From an uncultured Saprospiraceae bacterium (GTDB lineage Bacteria; Bacteroidota; Bacteroidia; Chitinophagales; Saprospiraceae): a stretch of DNA of 64,000 nt. The stretch's first letter is position 1. Every line of letters starts with the position of its first letter. Location of the stretch: the NCBI GenBank assembly GCA_937981555.1, contig CALJOK010000074.1:62001-126000 (forward strand), read 5' to 3'. The notes beneath the pieces were generated by a model. It ran no database searches and was not told where the DNA came from. It saw only the letters and a program-made list of their open reading frames with translations. Positions 9,774 to 18,951 of this stretch are shown in pieces. The translations under genes were made by a program, and so were the position numbers.

Positions 9774-10232
9774 TTATGCTACAAATATATCCTTGCGAAC
9801 AGTCTCCTCCCCTTCTAATTTGGAAAGCGTTACATGAAGTATTCCATCTCCATATTTTGCTTTAATCGAATCCAAATCTATTTTCTCATTCAACTCAAAT
9901 TTTCGTTGGAAGCCTCCAACTGAAAATTCTTTTTGCTTCCAAGTTCCTCCTTCTTCTTTTTCTTTTGTTTCCTTTTTGTCAACTGCAATGGTCATCACAT
10001 TTTCTACTAAGGAAATATTGAAATCTTCTCTTTCCAATCCTGGAGCTACCAAAAATATTTCATAACGATCATCTAACTCTTGCACATTGACTGGTGGATA
10101 AGCTTGATCAAATCCGAACCGTTTTCTTTTTGCCCACTTTTCCATATTGCCTGTCATCCAATGACCATGCTTTGGGTGATGATATTTATTTCTGTAATTT
10201 TCTCTCTGGTGATAAAATGATTTTCTACACAT
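9774..10232 (-). CDS. Small heat-shock protein (Hsp20/alpha-crystallin family)
   Basis: The 152-residue product holds an alpha-crystallin domain over about residues 45-150: the VNVQELDDRYEIFLVAPGLEREDF strand block and the C-terminal GDGILHVTLSK signature are both present. These proteins form oligomers that hold unfolding proteins in the cytoplasm. A start further upstream (10298) is open, but MCRKSF at 10232 is preferred because it follows the usual AT-rich leader and leaves out an unconserved basic extension. A terminator follows the gene. A small membrane-protein gene lies 91 bases upstream on the same strand, and the two may respond to the same stress. Confidence 0.9.
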   Translation of the reverse strand: MCRKSFYHQRENYRNKYHHPKHGHWMTGNMEKWAKRKRFGFDQAYPPVNVQELDDRYEIFLVAPGLEREDFNISLVENVMTIAVDKKETKEKEEGGTWKQKEFSVGGFQRKFELNEKIDLDSIKAKYGDGILHVTLSKLEGEETVRKDIFVA

Positions 10233-10323
10233 AATTTTTTTTATTTTATTTTTAAAAAATGATTTGAGATGGATGGTATTGAGTAGTGAGTTTTTCAATA
10301 CCCAATACCGATTATCTCGTTTT

Positions 10324-10587
10324 TTAAATTACGACAACTCGCTCTCGACGATCATACAATCGTTCGTCTTTAAGTCCGTCAAATTTGCCAAATGAATTTC
10401 TTTCGTAATATTCTCTTTCTTCCCAAGTCATATATTTGAAGAAGTTTTTAATTTTTCGAAAAACGAAAAAGACCAAACTCATTGCGGCAGCGATAAAGAA
10501 AGCTGTCACGAATACTCTTGCTAAAAAGAAAAATAAAATTAAACCAACCGAAATTCCGAAGAAGGTTTTAAAAGGACTACGTCTCAT
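10324..10587 (-). CDS. Small membrane protein, hypothetical
   Basis: From the ATG at 10587 the product has 87 residues: a short basic N terminus (MRRSPFKT), one long or two close hydrophobic segments (about 9-45), then a charged, Arg- and Tyr-rich tail (YMTWEEREYYERNSFGKFDG). A longer frame to 10647 exists, but its first 20 residues lack any conserved look and the AT-rich leader fits the inner start. It precedes the Hsp20 gene on the same strand, which hints at a stress-related envelope role. No family was recognised. Confidence 0.6.
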   Translation of the reverse strand: MRRSPFKTFFGISVGLILFFFLARVFVTAFFIAAAMSLVFFVFRKIKNFFKYMTWEEREYYERNSFGKFDGLKDERLYDRRERVVVI

Positions 10588-10776
10588 GATCTTTATTTTT
10601 AAGGTTAAAAAAATCGGGTTTAAACATTTAGCATTTTTGAAAATCAATTTTCTAAACGCGTTACATTTAAGAAGACGGGCAAACCTTTTTTTTACTTTAA
10701 ATTTTTTAATCTTTTTTCAAAAAAACATTTCATACAATCATAATTACCTGATTTACAATAACTTACAGGCATAAAA

Positions 10777-10811
10777 AAAGCAGAGATAATTTTCATTATT
10801 ACCTCTGCTTT
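10777..10811 (-). terminator. Intrinsic terminator of the serine hydrolase gene
   Basis: The outer arms AAAGCAGAG (10777-10785) and CTCTGCTTT (10803-10811) pair perfectly, with further ATAAT/ATTAT pairing inside. On the minus strand the stem runs into seven T residues. It lies about 50 bases beyond the stop of the serine hydrolase gene. Confidence 0.85.
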
Positions 10812-10863
10812 CTTATTATAAAACAAAACTTCCCATTTACGTTCCCCTTCAGGAGACTGGGAT

Positions 10864-12174
10864 TTACTCTATCGAACCATAAATAATCGCATACATTTTA
10901 TCCCAAAAATCATTTCTTTGAAAAGGAACAATCTGAGTCATACCCACAAAAACTAATTCTTCCTCTGGGTCAATAAAAAATTTAGTATTAAAATATCCGC
11001 CCCATTCATAAGTTCCTGCTGACTTAGAATCATGTGCCGTTCCTTCATCAGTCTTTAAAGCGAAACCTAAACCGTAAGTGATTCCAGGAGTCTTCGAATA
11101 GCCTGTCCCCTTCTCATTTAATAAAATCATTTGATCGGAAGTCATCACTTCAATCGTTTTCCTTGACAAAATTCTTTTCCCTCCATATTCTCCTTCGTTC
11201 AAAAGTGCTTGGATAAAAATCATATAATCCATCGCCGTCCCAGACATTCCACCACCACCTGCGTAATGATTATTATCCTCCATTTTTGGATACTGCATCA
11301 ACCTCCCATTTTCTGTATCCGCTGCCATTATCACTTTTCCTTTTTCATTATAAGTGTAAACAGGTACCAATCGATCATGCTTAGATTTGGGTAAATAGAA
11401 TCCAGTATCCTCAATTCCCAAAGGCGTCATAATATTTTCTTTAAAATATTGGTTCAATTTTTTTCCAGAAGCTACTTCTACAATTCTACCGAGCACTTCC
11501 ATATTTAACCCATACATATATTTTTCTCCTGGTTGAAAAACCAAAGGTACGGTAGCTATCTTGTTAACCATTTCTTCGGTCGTCATATCAGCACTCAACC
11601 CAAAATTATTCGCACCCATTTTCTCATAGACAGCTTGGATCTTCCCTGGATTAAATACGCCATAAGTAATGCCCGATGTATGTGTCAATAAATGTCGAAT
11701 CGTAATTGGACGTCGAACAGGTTTAGTAGTAAAAGAAGAATCCGCTTCATTGAATTGATCCAAAACAGTTGATTGCTTAAATGCTGGGATATAGTAAAAA
11801 ATAGGATCGTCCAACCTTAATTTCCCTTGCTCATATAATTGCATGATACTTATTGTCGTAAATGCTTTAGTCATGGAAGCCAATCGAAAAATATTATCAT
11901 TTTGATATTTTTTCTTTTTCGCCAAAGTCTGATAACCAAAACTTTTATTGTAAACAATCTTCCCTTTGCGAGCAATCACAAATACACCTCCTGGAACATG
12001 TCCTTGATTGACGAATGATTCAATGTGCTGATCTAACAAATTTAATTTCTCCATTGAAATGCCAGAACTATTTTGAACCTTGGGCATTACTGGAGGATTA
12101 AACGTTGAATTTTGAGCCAATAAAGATGATTGGAAAATAGCAAAGCATAATAAAAGAAAAATGGATTTTGTCAT
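10864..12174 (-). CDS. Serine hydrolase, beta-lactamase family (class C-like)
   Basis: This 436-residue exported protein is counted from the ATG at 12174, which gives a clean signal peptide (MTKSIFLLLCF..SLLAQ); a frame to 12261 is open but adds 29 residues ahead of the signal. It has the active-site SMTK motif (Ser100, Lys103), a Tyr-x-Asn motif YGLN (Tyr221, Asn224), and GGGGMSGTAMDY followed by a C-terminal SAGTYEWGGYFNTKFFIDP block. The family covers esterases, D-amino-acid peptidases and penicillin-binding relatives. It most likely acts on esters or peptides in the periplasm; real beta-lactamase activity cannot be inferred. It is a single-gene unit with its own terminator. Confidence 0.9.
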   Translation of the reverse strand: MTKSIFLLLCFAIFQSSLLAQNSTFNPPVMPKVQNSSGISMEKLNLLDQHIESFVNQGHVPGGVFVIARKGKIVYNKSFGYQTLAKKKKYQNDNIFRLASMTKAFTTISIMQLYEQGKLRLDDPIFYYIPAFKQSTVLDQFNEADSSFTTKPVRRPITIRHLLTHTSGITYGVFNPGKIQAVYEKMGANNFGLSADMTTEEMVNKIATVPLVFQPGEKYMYGLNMEVLGRIVEVASGKKLNQYFKENIMTPLGIEDTGFYLPKSKHDRLVPVYTYNEKGKVIMAADTENGRLMQYPKMEDNNHYAGGGGMSGTAMDYMIFIQALLNEGEYGGKRILSRKTIEVMTSDQMILLNEKGTGYSKTPGITYGLGFALKTDEGTAHDSKSAGTYEWGGYFNTKFFIDPEEELVFVGMTQIVPFQRNDFWDKMYAIIYGSIE

Positions 12175-12261
12175 ATTGATTTTTTTTTCTAAAAATAGAA
12201 AAGAAAACTTAATAGACATAATTTGATTAAACGAGTTTATCCCCTCACACTTAATAACCAA

Positions 12262-12565
12262 ACCAAAAGCTAAATGTCAAAAAGTAAAACATTCTGAACA
12301 AGTAATTTTGTGAAATTTCAGATCATTTTTTTCGGGTATTTCCTCGTAAGTAATAACCCGTAATCCATTCCAATCTTTTGAAAAGGTTCAATTTATTTCT
12401 TATCATTATAACCATTTATTGAATTTCCATTTTACAACTACTTCTTCATCCCTCTAACTATTATTTATTTACTACTCTTAGAGTAATAAATTCCAACAAA
12501 TTTATTTTAGGCATCCCACTTAAAATCAAACACTATTATTTCACTCTATAACTTAACTAAGAATT
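12262..12565. other. Intergenic region between divergent genes
   Basis: About 300 AT-rich bases lie between the divergent serine hydrolase and galactose-oxidase-like genes and should hold both promoters. No confident Bacteroidota promoter pair (TTTG with TAnnTTTG), open frame or long hairpin was found here. Confidence 0.4.
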
Positions 12566-15500
12566 ATGAAAAATTTCAAGTTTGTAATTGTATTGTTTTT
12601 ATCAACGATGTTTACAGCTTTGCAAGCAACTGATCCGCCAAGAACAATTACGCTTTGTTCTGGAAAAACTTTTACTTGGGAAGAGTACTTAGATTATAAG
12701 TCTAAAATGGAACAAGAGTGGGATGAAGAAATTGACTTTGTTAGCTATGAAGTAGCTACTACCAATAATTCCGTTGGTGCATGGAGTTCGATAATTAACC
12801 TCCCATTAATTTCTGCATCAGCAGCCAACCTTCCAGATGGAAAAGTAATGTTATGGGCAGCACGGGACAAATTTTCATTTGGAGGAAACCAAGGGAAAAC
12901 ATGGACCGCAGTTTTTGATCCAACTACCAACACCGCTACCGAAGCATTGATTACCAATACAGGTCATGATATGTTTTGTCCATCCGTCAATACACTTCCT
13001 GATGGAAGAGTAATGGTGACAGGTGGATCTAGTTCATCTAAAACAAGTATATATAATCCTTCCACCAATCAATGGAGTACTGCCGATGAAATGAATATTC
13101 CTCGTGGCTATCATTCTAATGTAACCCTATCAAGTGGAGCTTCTCTTACTTTAGGAGGATCTTGGAGTGGAGGAGCGGGCAATAAAAATGCTGAAATCTG
13201 GACCAGTAAATCTGGCTGGTATGAACCTGCAGGAATCCCAACTGAAGTGATTACAGAAGGAACTAACTCTTCTCAAAATGTAAATAAAGATGATTACTTC
13301 CCTTGGTTATGGGCAGCTCCTAATGGGAAATTATTTCATGCTGGTCCAAGTCAAACCATGCATTGGATTGATACAGACGGAGTAGGTGGTTATACCTCAG
13401 CAGGCCAGAGAGGTAATGATTTATATTCGGCAAGTGGAACAACGGTCATGTATGATGTTGGAAAAATATTAAAAGCAGGTGGTGCACCTACTTCTGGAGA
13501 AGGAGGTAATGCCAATAACAGAGCTTACACTATTGATATTAATAATGAAACGCCAGTAGTCAACCAAGTTGGTAATTTAGCTTTTTCTAGAAATGTTCAT
13601 AGTAGCGTTGTCCTTCCTTCGGGAGAGGTTATGGTAGTAGGAGGAATCCCACTTGGGAATTTTTTCTCAGATGTCAATTCAAGATTAAATGCAGAGATTT
13701 GGAATCCTTCTACAGGAAATTGGACGACGATGGCAGCAATGGATGTTCCTCGAAATTATCACAGTATCGCATTGTTATTAGCAGATGGAAGAGTAATGAC
13801 TTCAGGAGGAGGGTTGTGTGGAACTTGCGCGGAGAATCATCCAGATGCTCAGATTTTTTCACCCCCCTATCTTTTTAATCCTAATGGAACATTAGCTAGC
13901 AGACCTGCCATTACTACAGCTCCTTCTACGGCTAATTACAACACGATAATTAATCTTTCTACCAATGCTACGATTGGTTCTTTTGCTTTAGTGCGTAACT
14001 CTGGGGTAACTCATAGTACCAATAATGACCAACGACGTATTCCTCTATCGTTTGATGCATTAGGAGGAAATAATTATCAGCTAAGCATACCAAATAGAAA
14101 TATCCTTCCTCCTGGAAACTATATGTTATTCGCTATGAAAAATAATGGCGTTCCTAGTGTCGCTAAATTTATTACAATAGGTGAAGACGTTCATTCTACC
14201 GCGCAACAAGGAAATACCAACTTAGGTGGAACTGGATTGGCAGCCACTTATTTTAATAATGAAAATCTTACTTCTCCAGTTTTAGAAAGATTAGATCCTA
14301 CTATTGATTTTACTTGGGGGACTGGTTCTCCAGCAAGTAATGTTGGAGCGGAAACTTTTTCAGCAAGATGGGAAGGAGGAATAGAAGTCCCTAGAAGTGG
14401 TGGTTATACTTTTTATACTAACTCAGATGATGGAATTCGACTTTGGGTCAATGATAAATTAATAGTTGATAATTGGACACTTCATGGGCCAACTGAAGAT
14501 ATAGGAACTTTAGTGCTAGAACCTAATGTTCGTTATAATATAAAAATGGAATATTATGAAAGTGGTGGTGGTGCAACTATACAGTTAAGATGGTCTGGGC
14601 CAGGTATTAATAAAAAGATCATTCCTTCTCAATATCTTTTCCCTCCAGAACAATGTGGTGTGGTAGCTACTACAGATGGTTGTAGTATTACAATTACTGG
14701 AATTACCGATGCCGTTAATAATGTCAAAATTTTCAATCCTGGTTTTAATGGATCAGCTTGGGCTTGTAATTCTTGGTCTGTAAATTCTTGTTCCGAAACG
14801 GAAGTTATCAATGGATTACCAAATGGCGTCTATCCAATCAGTATTTACACAGAAAATAACAATAATGAGGAAGTTTGTAATTATGTAGACTACTTAACCA
14901 TTAACTGTACTACAGGTGATCCTTGCGCCAATCAAGGTGGCGATTCAGATAATGATGGAGTCTGTAATAATCAAGATTGCCAACCTAACAATGCTAATTT
15001 CCCCGCAACACCAAATTCACCTTGTAATGATGGTAATCCAAACACAGAGAATGACCTAGTTACTGCTGATGGATGTGGATGTGCAGGAACTGTGATTGGA
15101 GGTGGTGGCTGTGGAGTAACTGCGACTAGCGATGGTTGTAACATTATAATTACAGGAATCTCCAACGCAGTCAGTAATATAAAATTATTCAACCCTGGAT
15201 ATAGTGGAACAGCTTGGGCTTGTAATCCTTGGCAAGGCAATGCATGTAATTCAACCGAAACTATTTCTGGCTTAGCAGATGGAGTTTATCCTTTAAGTGT
15301 ATACACCTTAGATGGAAATGGACAAGAGGTTTGTAATTTTGGTCTACAATTAACTATCTCATGTACGGGTGGTGGTCCTTGTACTGGACAAGGTGGTGAT
15401 ACTGATGGCGATGGGATTTGTAACAATAATGATAACTGCCCTAATAATGCTAATCCAAATCAAACTGATAGTGATGGTGATGGTATTGGAGATGCTTGCG

Positions 15501-16549
15501 ATACACCTACAGGTGGATGTGGAACTCCAACTAATTTAGCATTGAATAAAAGTACTACTCAGTCGAGTACACTTACAGCAGGAGGAATTACAGGTAGTTC
15601 ATCTAAAGGAGTAGATGGAAATACTAATGGAACATTCTTTACCAATCCTACAAGTGCTTCTTCTGTGATTGCAACTAATAATGAATTTCAAGGATGGTGG
15701 CAAGTAGACTTAGGGGCTGTATATGATATAGAACAGATTAAAGTTTATAACCGAACTGATGGTTCAGATAAAACAAAGTCTTGTTACATCTTGGTTTCTG
15801 ATACGCCATTCTCAGGTAGTTTAGCCAATGCACGTAGTCAAGCAGATGCGGAAGTTTATGAATCTGTTGCGCCTAACTCTCCAAGTACTTATAACTTTAA
15901 TGTTACTGGAAGGTATGTAAGAATTCAACATGACGTAAATGGATATTTAGTTTTAGGAGAGATTCAGGTTATGGGATGTACGCCTTCCACCACTTTGGCT
16001 ATTCCTAATTTGCTTAATTTTTCAGTTGAAAAAAATGTACGGCAATCTGAAATCGAATGGTTTATGATGGAAGATACTAATGTTGATTATTATGAGGTAG
16101 AAGTTTCTCCTGATGGAATTCAATTTGAAATTTTAGAAGAAAAAGTAGCTGAGCAAACTAATACTCCACGCAATTATCATATTACTGATTTCAATCCAAT
16201 TGATGGAGATAATTTTTATCGCTTAAAAGTGATCTTTCAAGATGGTTCTTATTTTTACTCCAATGTTCGACAGCTTAATTATCATATTGATTTTGGAAAT
16301 ATTTTAGTTTATCCAAATCCAACTAGTGATATTCTTAATGTAACATTGAAAGATTTTGCAGGACAAAAAGGAATCGTTCGAGTATATAATAGCTTTGGAC
16401 ATTTAATGATTGAGAAAAATTATTTATCGATACCATTTATCAATATGGAAATTGATGCAAGTCAGTTTAATGGCGGAATGTATATCTTGACCGTGGATGT
16501 AGAAAATCATCGTAGAATTACGAAGCGATTTATTGTAAGTCGTTTATAA
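12566..16549 (+). CDS. Secreted galactose-oxidase-like copper-radical oxidase with PA14, discoidin and T9SS domains
   Basis: This 1,327-residue protein has a signal peptide (1-21) and an oxidase module at about 75-540. All residues known from fungal galactose oxidase are visible: Cys138 in HDMFCP and Tyr182 in RGYHS (the Cys-Tyr cofactor), Trp200 in GGSWSGG, Tyr398-His399 in NYHS, and His483 in VTHSTNNDQRRIPL. A PA14 domain follows at about 556-693. Two copies of a Cys-rich module (about 697-781 and 849-933), thrombospondin type 3-like Ca-binding repeats (about 940-980), an F5/8 type C discoidin domain (about 988-1125) and a T9SS sorting tail (about 1250-1327) complete it. It probably oxidises primary alcohols of galactose-type sugars or polymers at the cell surface and makes hydrogen peroxide; the exact substrate is unknown. 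Confidence 0.9.
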   Translation: MKNFKFVIVLFLSTMFTALQATDPPRTITLCSGKTFTWEEYLDYKSKMEQEWDEEIDFVSYEVATTNNSVGAWSSIINLPLISASAANLPDGKVMLWAARDKFSFGGNQGKTWTAVFDPTTNTATEALITNTGHDMFCPSVNTLPDGRVMVTGGSSSSKTSIYNPSTNQWSTADEMNIPRGYHSNVTLSSGASLTLGGSWSGGAGNKNAEIWTSKSGWYEPAGIPTEVITEGTNSSQNVNKDDYFPWLWAAPNGKLFHAGPSQTMHWIDTDGVGGYTSAGQRGNDLYSASGTTVMYDVGKILKAGGAPTSGEGGNANNRAYTIDINNETPVVNQVGNLAFSRNVHSSVVLPSGEVMVVGGIPLGNFFSDVNSRLNAEIWNPSTGNWTTMAAMDVPRNYHSIALLLADGRVMTSGGGLCGTCAENHPDAQIFSPPYLFNPNGTLASRPAITTAPSTANYNTIINLSTNATIGSFALVRNSGVTHSTNNDQRRIPLSFDALGGNNYQLSIPNRNILPPGNYMLFAMKNNGVPSVAKFITIGEDVHSTAQQGNTNLGGTGLAATYFNNENLTSPVLERLDPTIDFTWGTGSPASNVGAETFSARWEGGIEVPRSGGYTFYTNSDDGIRLWVNDKLIVDNWTLHGPTEDIGTLVLEPNVRYNIKMEYYESGGGATIQLRWSGPGINKKIIPSQYLFPPEQCGVVATTDGCSITITGITDAVNNVKIFNPGFNGSAWACNSWSVNSCSETEVINGLPNGVYPISIYTENNNNEEVCNYVDYLTINCTTGDPCANQGGDSDNDGVCNNQDCQPNNANFPATPNSPCNDGNPNTENDLVTADGCGCAGTVIGGGGCGVTATSDGCNIIITGISNAVSNIKLFNPGYSGTAWACNPWQGNACNSTETISGLADGVYPLSVYTLDGNGQEVCNFGLQLTISCTGGGPCTGQGGDTDGDGICNNNDNCPNNANPNQTDSDGDGIGDACDTPTGGCGTPTNLALNKSTTQSSTLTAGGITGSSSKGVDGNTNGTFFTNPTSASSVIATNNEFQGWWQVDLGAVYDIEQIKVYNRTDGSDKTKSCYILVSDTPFSGSLANARSQADAEVYESVAPNSPSTYNFNVTGRYVRIQHDVNGYLVLGEIQVMGCTPSTTLAIPNLLNFSVEKNVRQSEIEWFMMEDTNVDYYEVEVSPDGIQFEILEEKVAEQTNTPRNYHITDFNPIDGDNFYRLKVIFQDGSYFYSNVRQLNYHIDFGNILVYPNPTSDILNVTLKDFAGQKGIVRVYNSFGHLMIEKNYLSIPFINMEIDASQFNGGMYILTVDVENHRRITKRFIVSRL

Positions 16550-16574
16550 GCTTATTTAAATTCATAAATATAAT

Positions 16575-16614
16575 AGAACACCTAGTTTATTCTTTTGATT
16601 AAACTAGGTGTTCT
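16575..16614 (+). terminator. Intrinsic terminator of the oxidase gene
   Basis: A perfect 15-bp stem (16575-16589 with 16600-16614) and a 10-base loop are followed by a run of six T on the + strand. Confidence 0.9.
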
Positions 16615-16675
16615 TTTTTATATTGAGATCTGGCGAGAGCAGGTTGGTTACAGCCATCCTAGTATTTTTTTTTCC

Positions 16676-17071
16676 TCAATAGTATTTTTTGAGTCCAAGT
16701 TTATCCAATATTCCAAAGAAATAATTATTGAAAAAAGTCATCAACAATCCAGCTAAAATAATACTCATCAACATGACATTAGAGAGTAAGCTCATATCTA
16801 TTCCGAGATTTATTTTGGTCAGGAGGAAACAAAAGAATGGCACATAAATCATATAAAATGGAAACCGAAAAACTGGACTTAATGCCCATGGTTTCTCATC
16901 TAACTTATAACTTACCACTACTCCACCATAGATCAACAAAGTCAATATAGCACTATATATAAGGTGCATTGAATTAAAAGTGTTTTCTATAAACTGATTG
17001 TAAACCAAATTCATCGAATAGATTACAATGGCTATTGCCCCTAAAAGAACAGGTAAAATAATCATCCCCAT
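16676..17071 (-). CDS. Hypothetical four-helix membrane protein
   Basis: The 131-residue product has four hydrophobic stretches (about 3-22, 38-55, 70-85 and 95-115) and a basic C-terminal tail ending LKKYY. No signal peptide or known motif is seen. It stands alone between the oxidase terminator and the endonuclease gene. It is judged to be a real gene from its length, its consistent hydrophobic pattern and the lack of a better frame. Confidence 0.55.
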   Translation of the reverse strand: MGMIILPVLLGAIAIVIYSMNLVYNQFIENTFNSMHLIYSAILTLLIYGGVVVSYKLDEKPWALSPVFRFPFYMIYVPFFCFLLTKINLGIDMSLLSNVMLMSIILAGLLMTFFNNYFFGILDKLGLKKYY

Positions 17072-17213
17072 AATATCATCATATTCCGTTTAGTATTTAT
17101 TTCTTATTAATACATTTCTTTAATTGGCTATAATGTTGCCAAAAAAAATTATTCCATTTTCAATTGACTTGAGGGAATACTTTATAATAGCACGAGGTTT
17201 GTCGATTTCTATG

Positions 17214-17933
17214 TTATTTCCAAATTTTTCTAATCCTGTTTTTCTCTGCATCTATCTTTTTTCCCACTAATTTTTCCCATAAAAAGAGACCAGCATATTT
17301 TTCAATTTTACTCGTTTTCACTTGGTAAGTATCTAAACTATTAATCGATTTTTCATTAGGAATAATAAATGACCACATATGAATTGTCCCTCTATTATTT
17401 TCAGTTAAGACTGATTTGAAAAAAGCATGAGGTATAGGCAAGGTTACATCTTTATTGTTGGGCGGTTTAAGCATTTTTACTTCTTGGTCAAAATAAAATA
17501 AAGGACCAGTTATTACATAAGTCTCAAAGATGTCCTTTTTATTATTTAAAACTCTAATGGATTCTTCCAACCCCTTCCATATTATTCTATTAAAATCTGG
17601 TGCCTGCGGACACATATTAGAGAGCAAGAAAGTTTCACTATTTTGTATACCGGTTTCTATCTGATTCGCACTTGAGACTAAGTGTCCTCGATCAAATCCT
17701 GAATTCTCATACACTTTTAATTCTGCTCTAAATTTATCGGGGACTCGGTAATCCGGTCTAAAATTATCCGTACGAAATACTGCCGTCTTATCTTTATCAA
17801 CGATCTCTAGTGCCCATTTTGCTTGACGAAAATAATAGGAATAGCCCAATACATAATGTCTATTATAAATTACTTGGTCTGCTGCTGGAACACCATAACG
17901 GGTCTCTCTTTTTATATTAGGATATTGCGACAT
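17214..17933 (-). CDS. DNA/RNA non-specific endonuclease (NUC1/EndoG family)
   Basis: This 239-residue beta-beta-alpha-metal nuclease has the signature DRGH at residues 81-84 (His84 is the general base) and the downstream metal-binding Asn115 with Glu123 in FNRIIWKGLEE. The NMCPQ segment between them is also typical. Family members cut DNA and RNA without sequence preference using magnesium. There is no evident signal peptide, which is unusual because most relatives are exported; the protein may be secreted by another route, held with an inhibitor, or act inside the cell. No inhibitor gene was recognised next to it. Confidence 0.92.
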   Translation of the reverse strand: MSQYPNIKRETRYGVPAADQVIYNRHYVLGYSYYFRQAKWALEIVDKDKTAVFRTDNFRPDYRVPDKFRAELKVYENSGFDRGHLVSSANQIETGIQNSETFLLSNMCPQAPDFNRIIWKGLEESIRVLNNKKDIFETYVITGPLFYFDQEVKMLKPPNNKDVTLPIPHAFFKSVLTENNRGTIHMWSFIIPNEKSINSLDTYQVKTSKIEKYAGLFLWEKLVGKKIDAEKNRIRKIWK

Positions 17934-18056
17934 GTTTTTTATTATTTAATTTTTTAATAAATGACTTTCCGCTAGCGCTTTGGCCAGTTTTCTTTTTATT
18001 TTCCTACATCGTATACTACTTCAGTTGCAACAACCGCTTTATATTAAAGTTCCAAT

Positions 18057-18482
18057 TTATTCAGAAAGATTCAGTTGCCATGAAATTCCATATTTATCTT
18101 CACACCATCCGAATTTTTTACTCAAAAAAAAATTCTCTGTACCGTAGTTGTCAAGAGGAACCATAATCTTGCCTCCATTTGAAGAAAGTTTTTCGAATAA
18201 ATCTTCTATCTCTTTTTCTGAGTTACATTCAACGAAAAGTGATACCCCTGGTGTAAATGACCAAGCGTGATTATAATTATTTTCGGAAAATCTGTACTCC
18301 GTACCATTTAAGGTAAATATTCCATACTTGATAAGCTCAGGTGTTCCTCCAGCCTCTCCTTCTAGGTATTTTAAGATGCTTTTAATTTCCGAATTTGGAA
18401 AGAGAGAAGTATACATCTTTATAGCTTCTTCAGCCTTTCCGCATTGATCACCTACAAATGTTAGAAATGTGGTTGTTGTCAT
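18057..18482 (-). CDS. VOC-family protein (PhnB-like glyoxalase fold)
   Basis: The 141-residue product fits the PhnB / 3-demethylubiquinone methyltransferase-like VOC family: TFLTFVGDQCGKAEEAIKMY at the start, FPNSEI, a central GTEYRFSENNYNHAWSFTPGVSLFVEC, and a C-terminal FGWCEDKYGISWQL block. These are small cytoplasmic metal-fold proteins with varied or unknown activities. The gene is monocistronic, and the usual AT-rich leader precedes the ATG. Confidence 0.88.
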   Translation of the reverse strand: MTTTTFLTFVGDQCGKAEEAIKMYTSLFPNSEIKSILKYLEGEAGGTPELIKYGIFTLNGTEYRFSENNYNHAWSFTPGVSLFVECNSEKEIEDLFEKLSSNGGKIMVPLDNYGTENFFLSKKFGWCEDKYGISWQLNLSE

Positions 18483-18812
18483 TTTTTTTAAATTTTAGTT
18501 CAAACCATTTTTTTTGATCATTAACTTGTCTTGTATTGATATAGTTCTAGACTTATCAGAGAACTAAAATTAAAAAATTAGTTTTTAGAAAAATTATATT
18601 TCGAATATTTTTTCCATTTTAATTCTCCTAAATCGGAAGGTCAGCGGTGATAAAAACATTAATTCTTATTTTTTTTTCAAAAAAACTGAACAAATTAAAC
18701 CTACCTGTGTTGCTTTGTAGTATGATAGCATAACTATTATCTAAAATATTACACTATTTAAAATAATAGTTGCTCTAAATTAATTTACTAACTTCATAAA
18801 ACAGGTCAAAAC
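18483..18812. other. Intergenic region between VOC gene and small peptide gene
   Basis: About 330 AT-rich bases hold the upstream regions of two divergent genes. A short 7-bp inverted repeat (TAGTTCT..AGAACTA, near 18540-18566) is present and could be an operator, but nothing confirms this. No open frame or RNA gene was recognised. Confidence 0.35.
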
Positions 18813-18947
18813 ATGAAACAAGAGAAACAAGAGAAAAAAACATTTAACATACTTAAGTTCCTTGGTCAAAAAATTAAACCCAAAAAATCTCCAGATAGAT
18901 TTAGTAAAGAAAATCACCAACCGAGTTGGATGTATCGAAATGAATAA
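18813..18947 (+). CDS. Small basic peptide, hypothetical
   Basis: The 44-codon frame runs from ATG at 18813 to TAA at 18945-18947. The product is very polar: ten lysines, a KQEKQEKK start, a short amphipathic stretch FNILKFLGQKIK, then a proline/serine-containing tail ending PSWMYRNE. There is no signal peptide or membrane segment. Support comes from the hairpin with a T run five bases past the stop and from the isolated setting on the + strand. It might be a small ribosome-, nucleic-acid- or membrane-associated peptide or a peptide precursor, but no modifying enzyme lies nearby. Confidence 0.45.
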   Translation: MKQEKQEKKTFNILKFLGQKIKPKKSPDRFSKENHQPSWMYRNE

Positions 18948-18951
18948 ATAA

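Noticed and set aside
10864-12174. Calling the serine hydrolase a true beta-lactamase resistance gene
   Set aside because: The SxxK and YxN motifs are shared by esterases and peptidases, and the sequence does not show a resistance-type active site.
15360-15520. Repeated GATGGTGATGG-like sequence considered as a DNA repeat or CRISPR-like element
   Set aside because: It encodes the DSDGDGIGD calcium-binding repeats of the oxidase protein; no regular spacers exist.
18813-18947. Small peptide as a RiPP precursor
   Set aside because: No radical SAM, ATP-grasp, YcaO or export gene is nearby, so this specific function is not supported; it is kept only as a hypothetical small gene.
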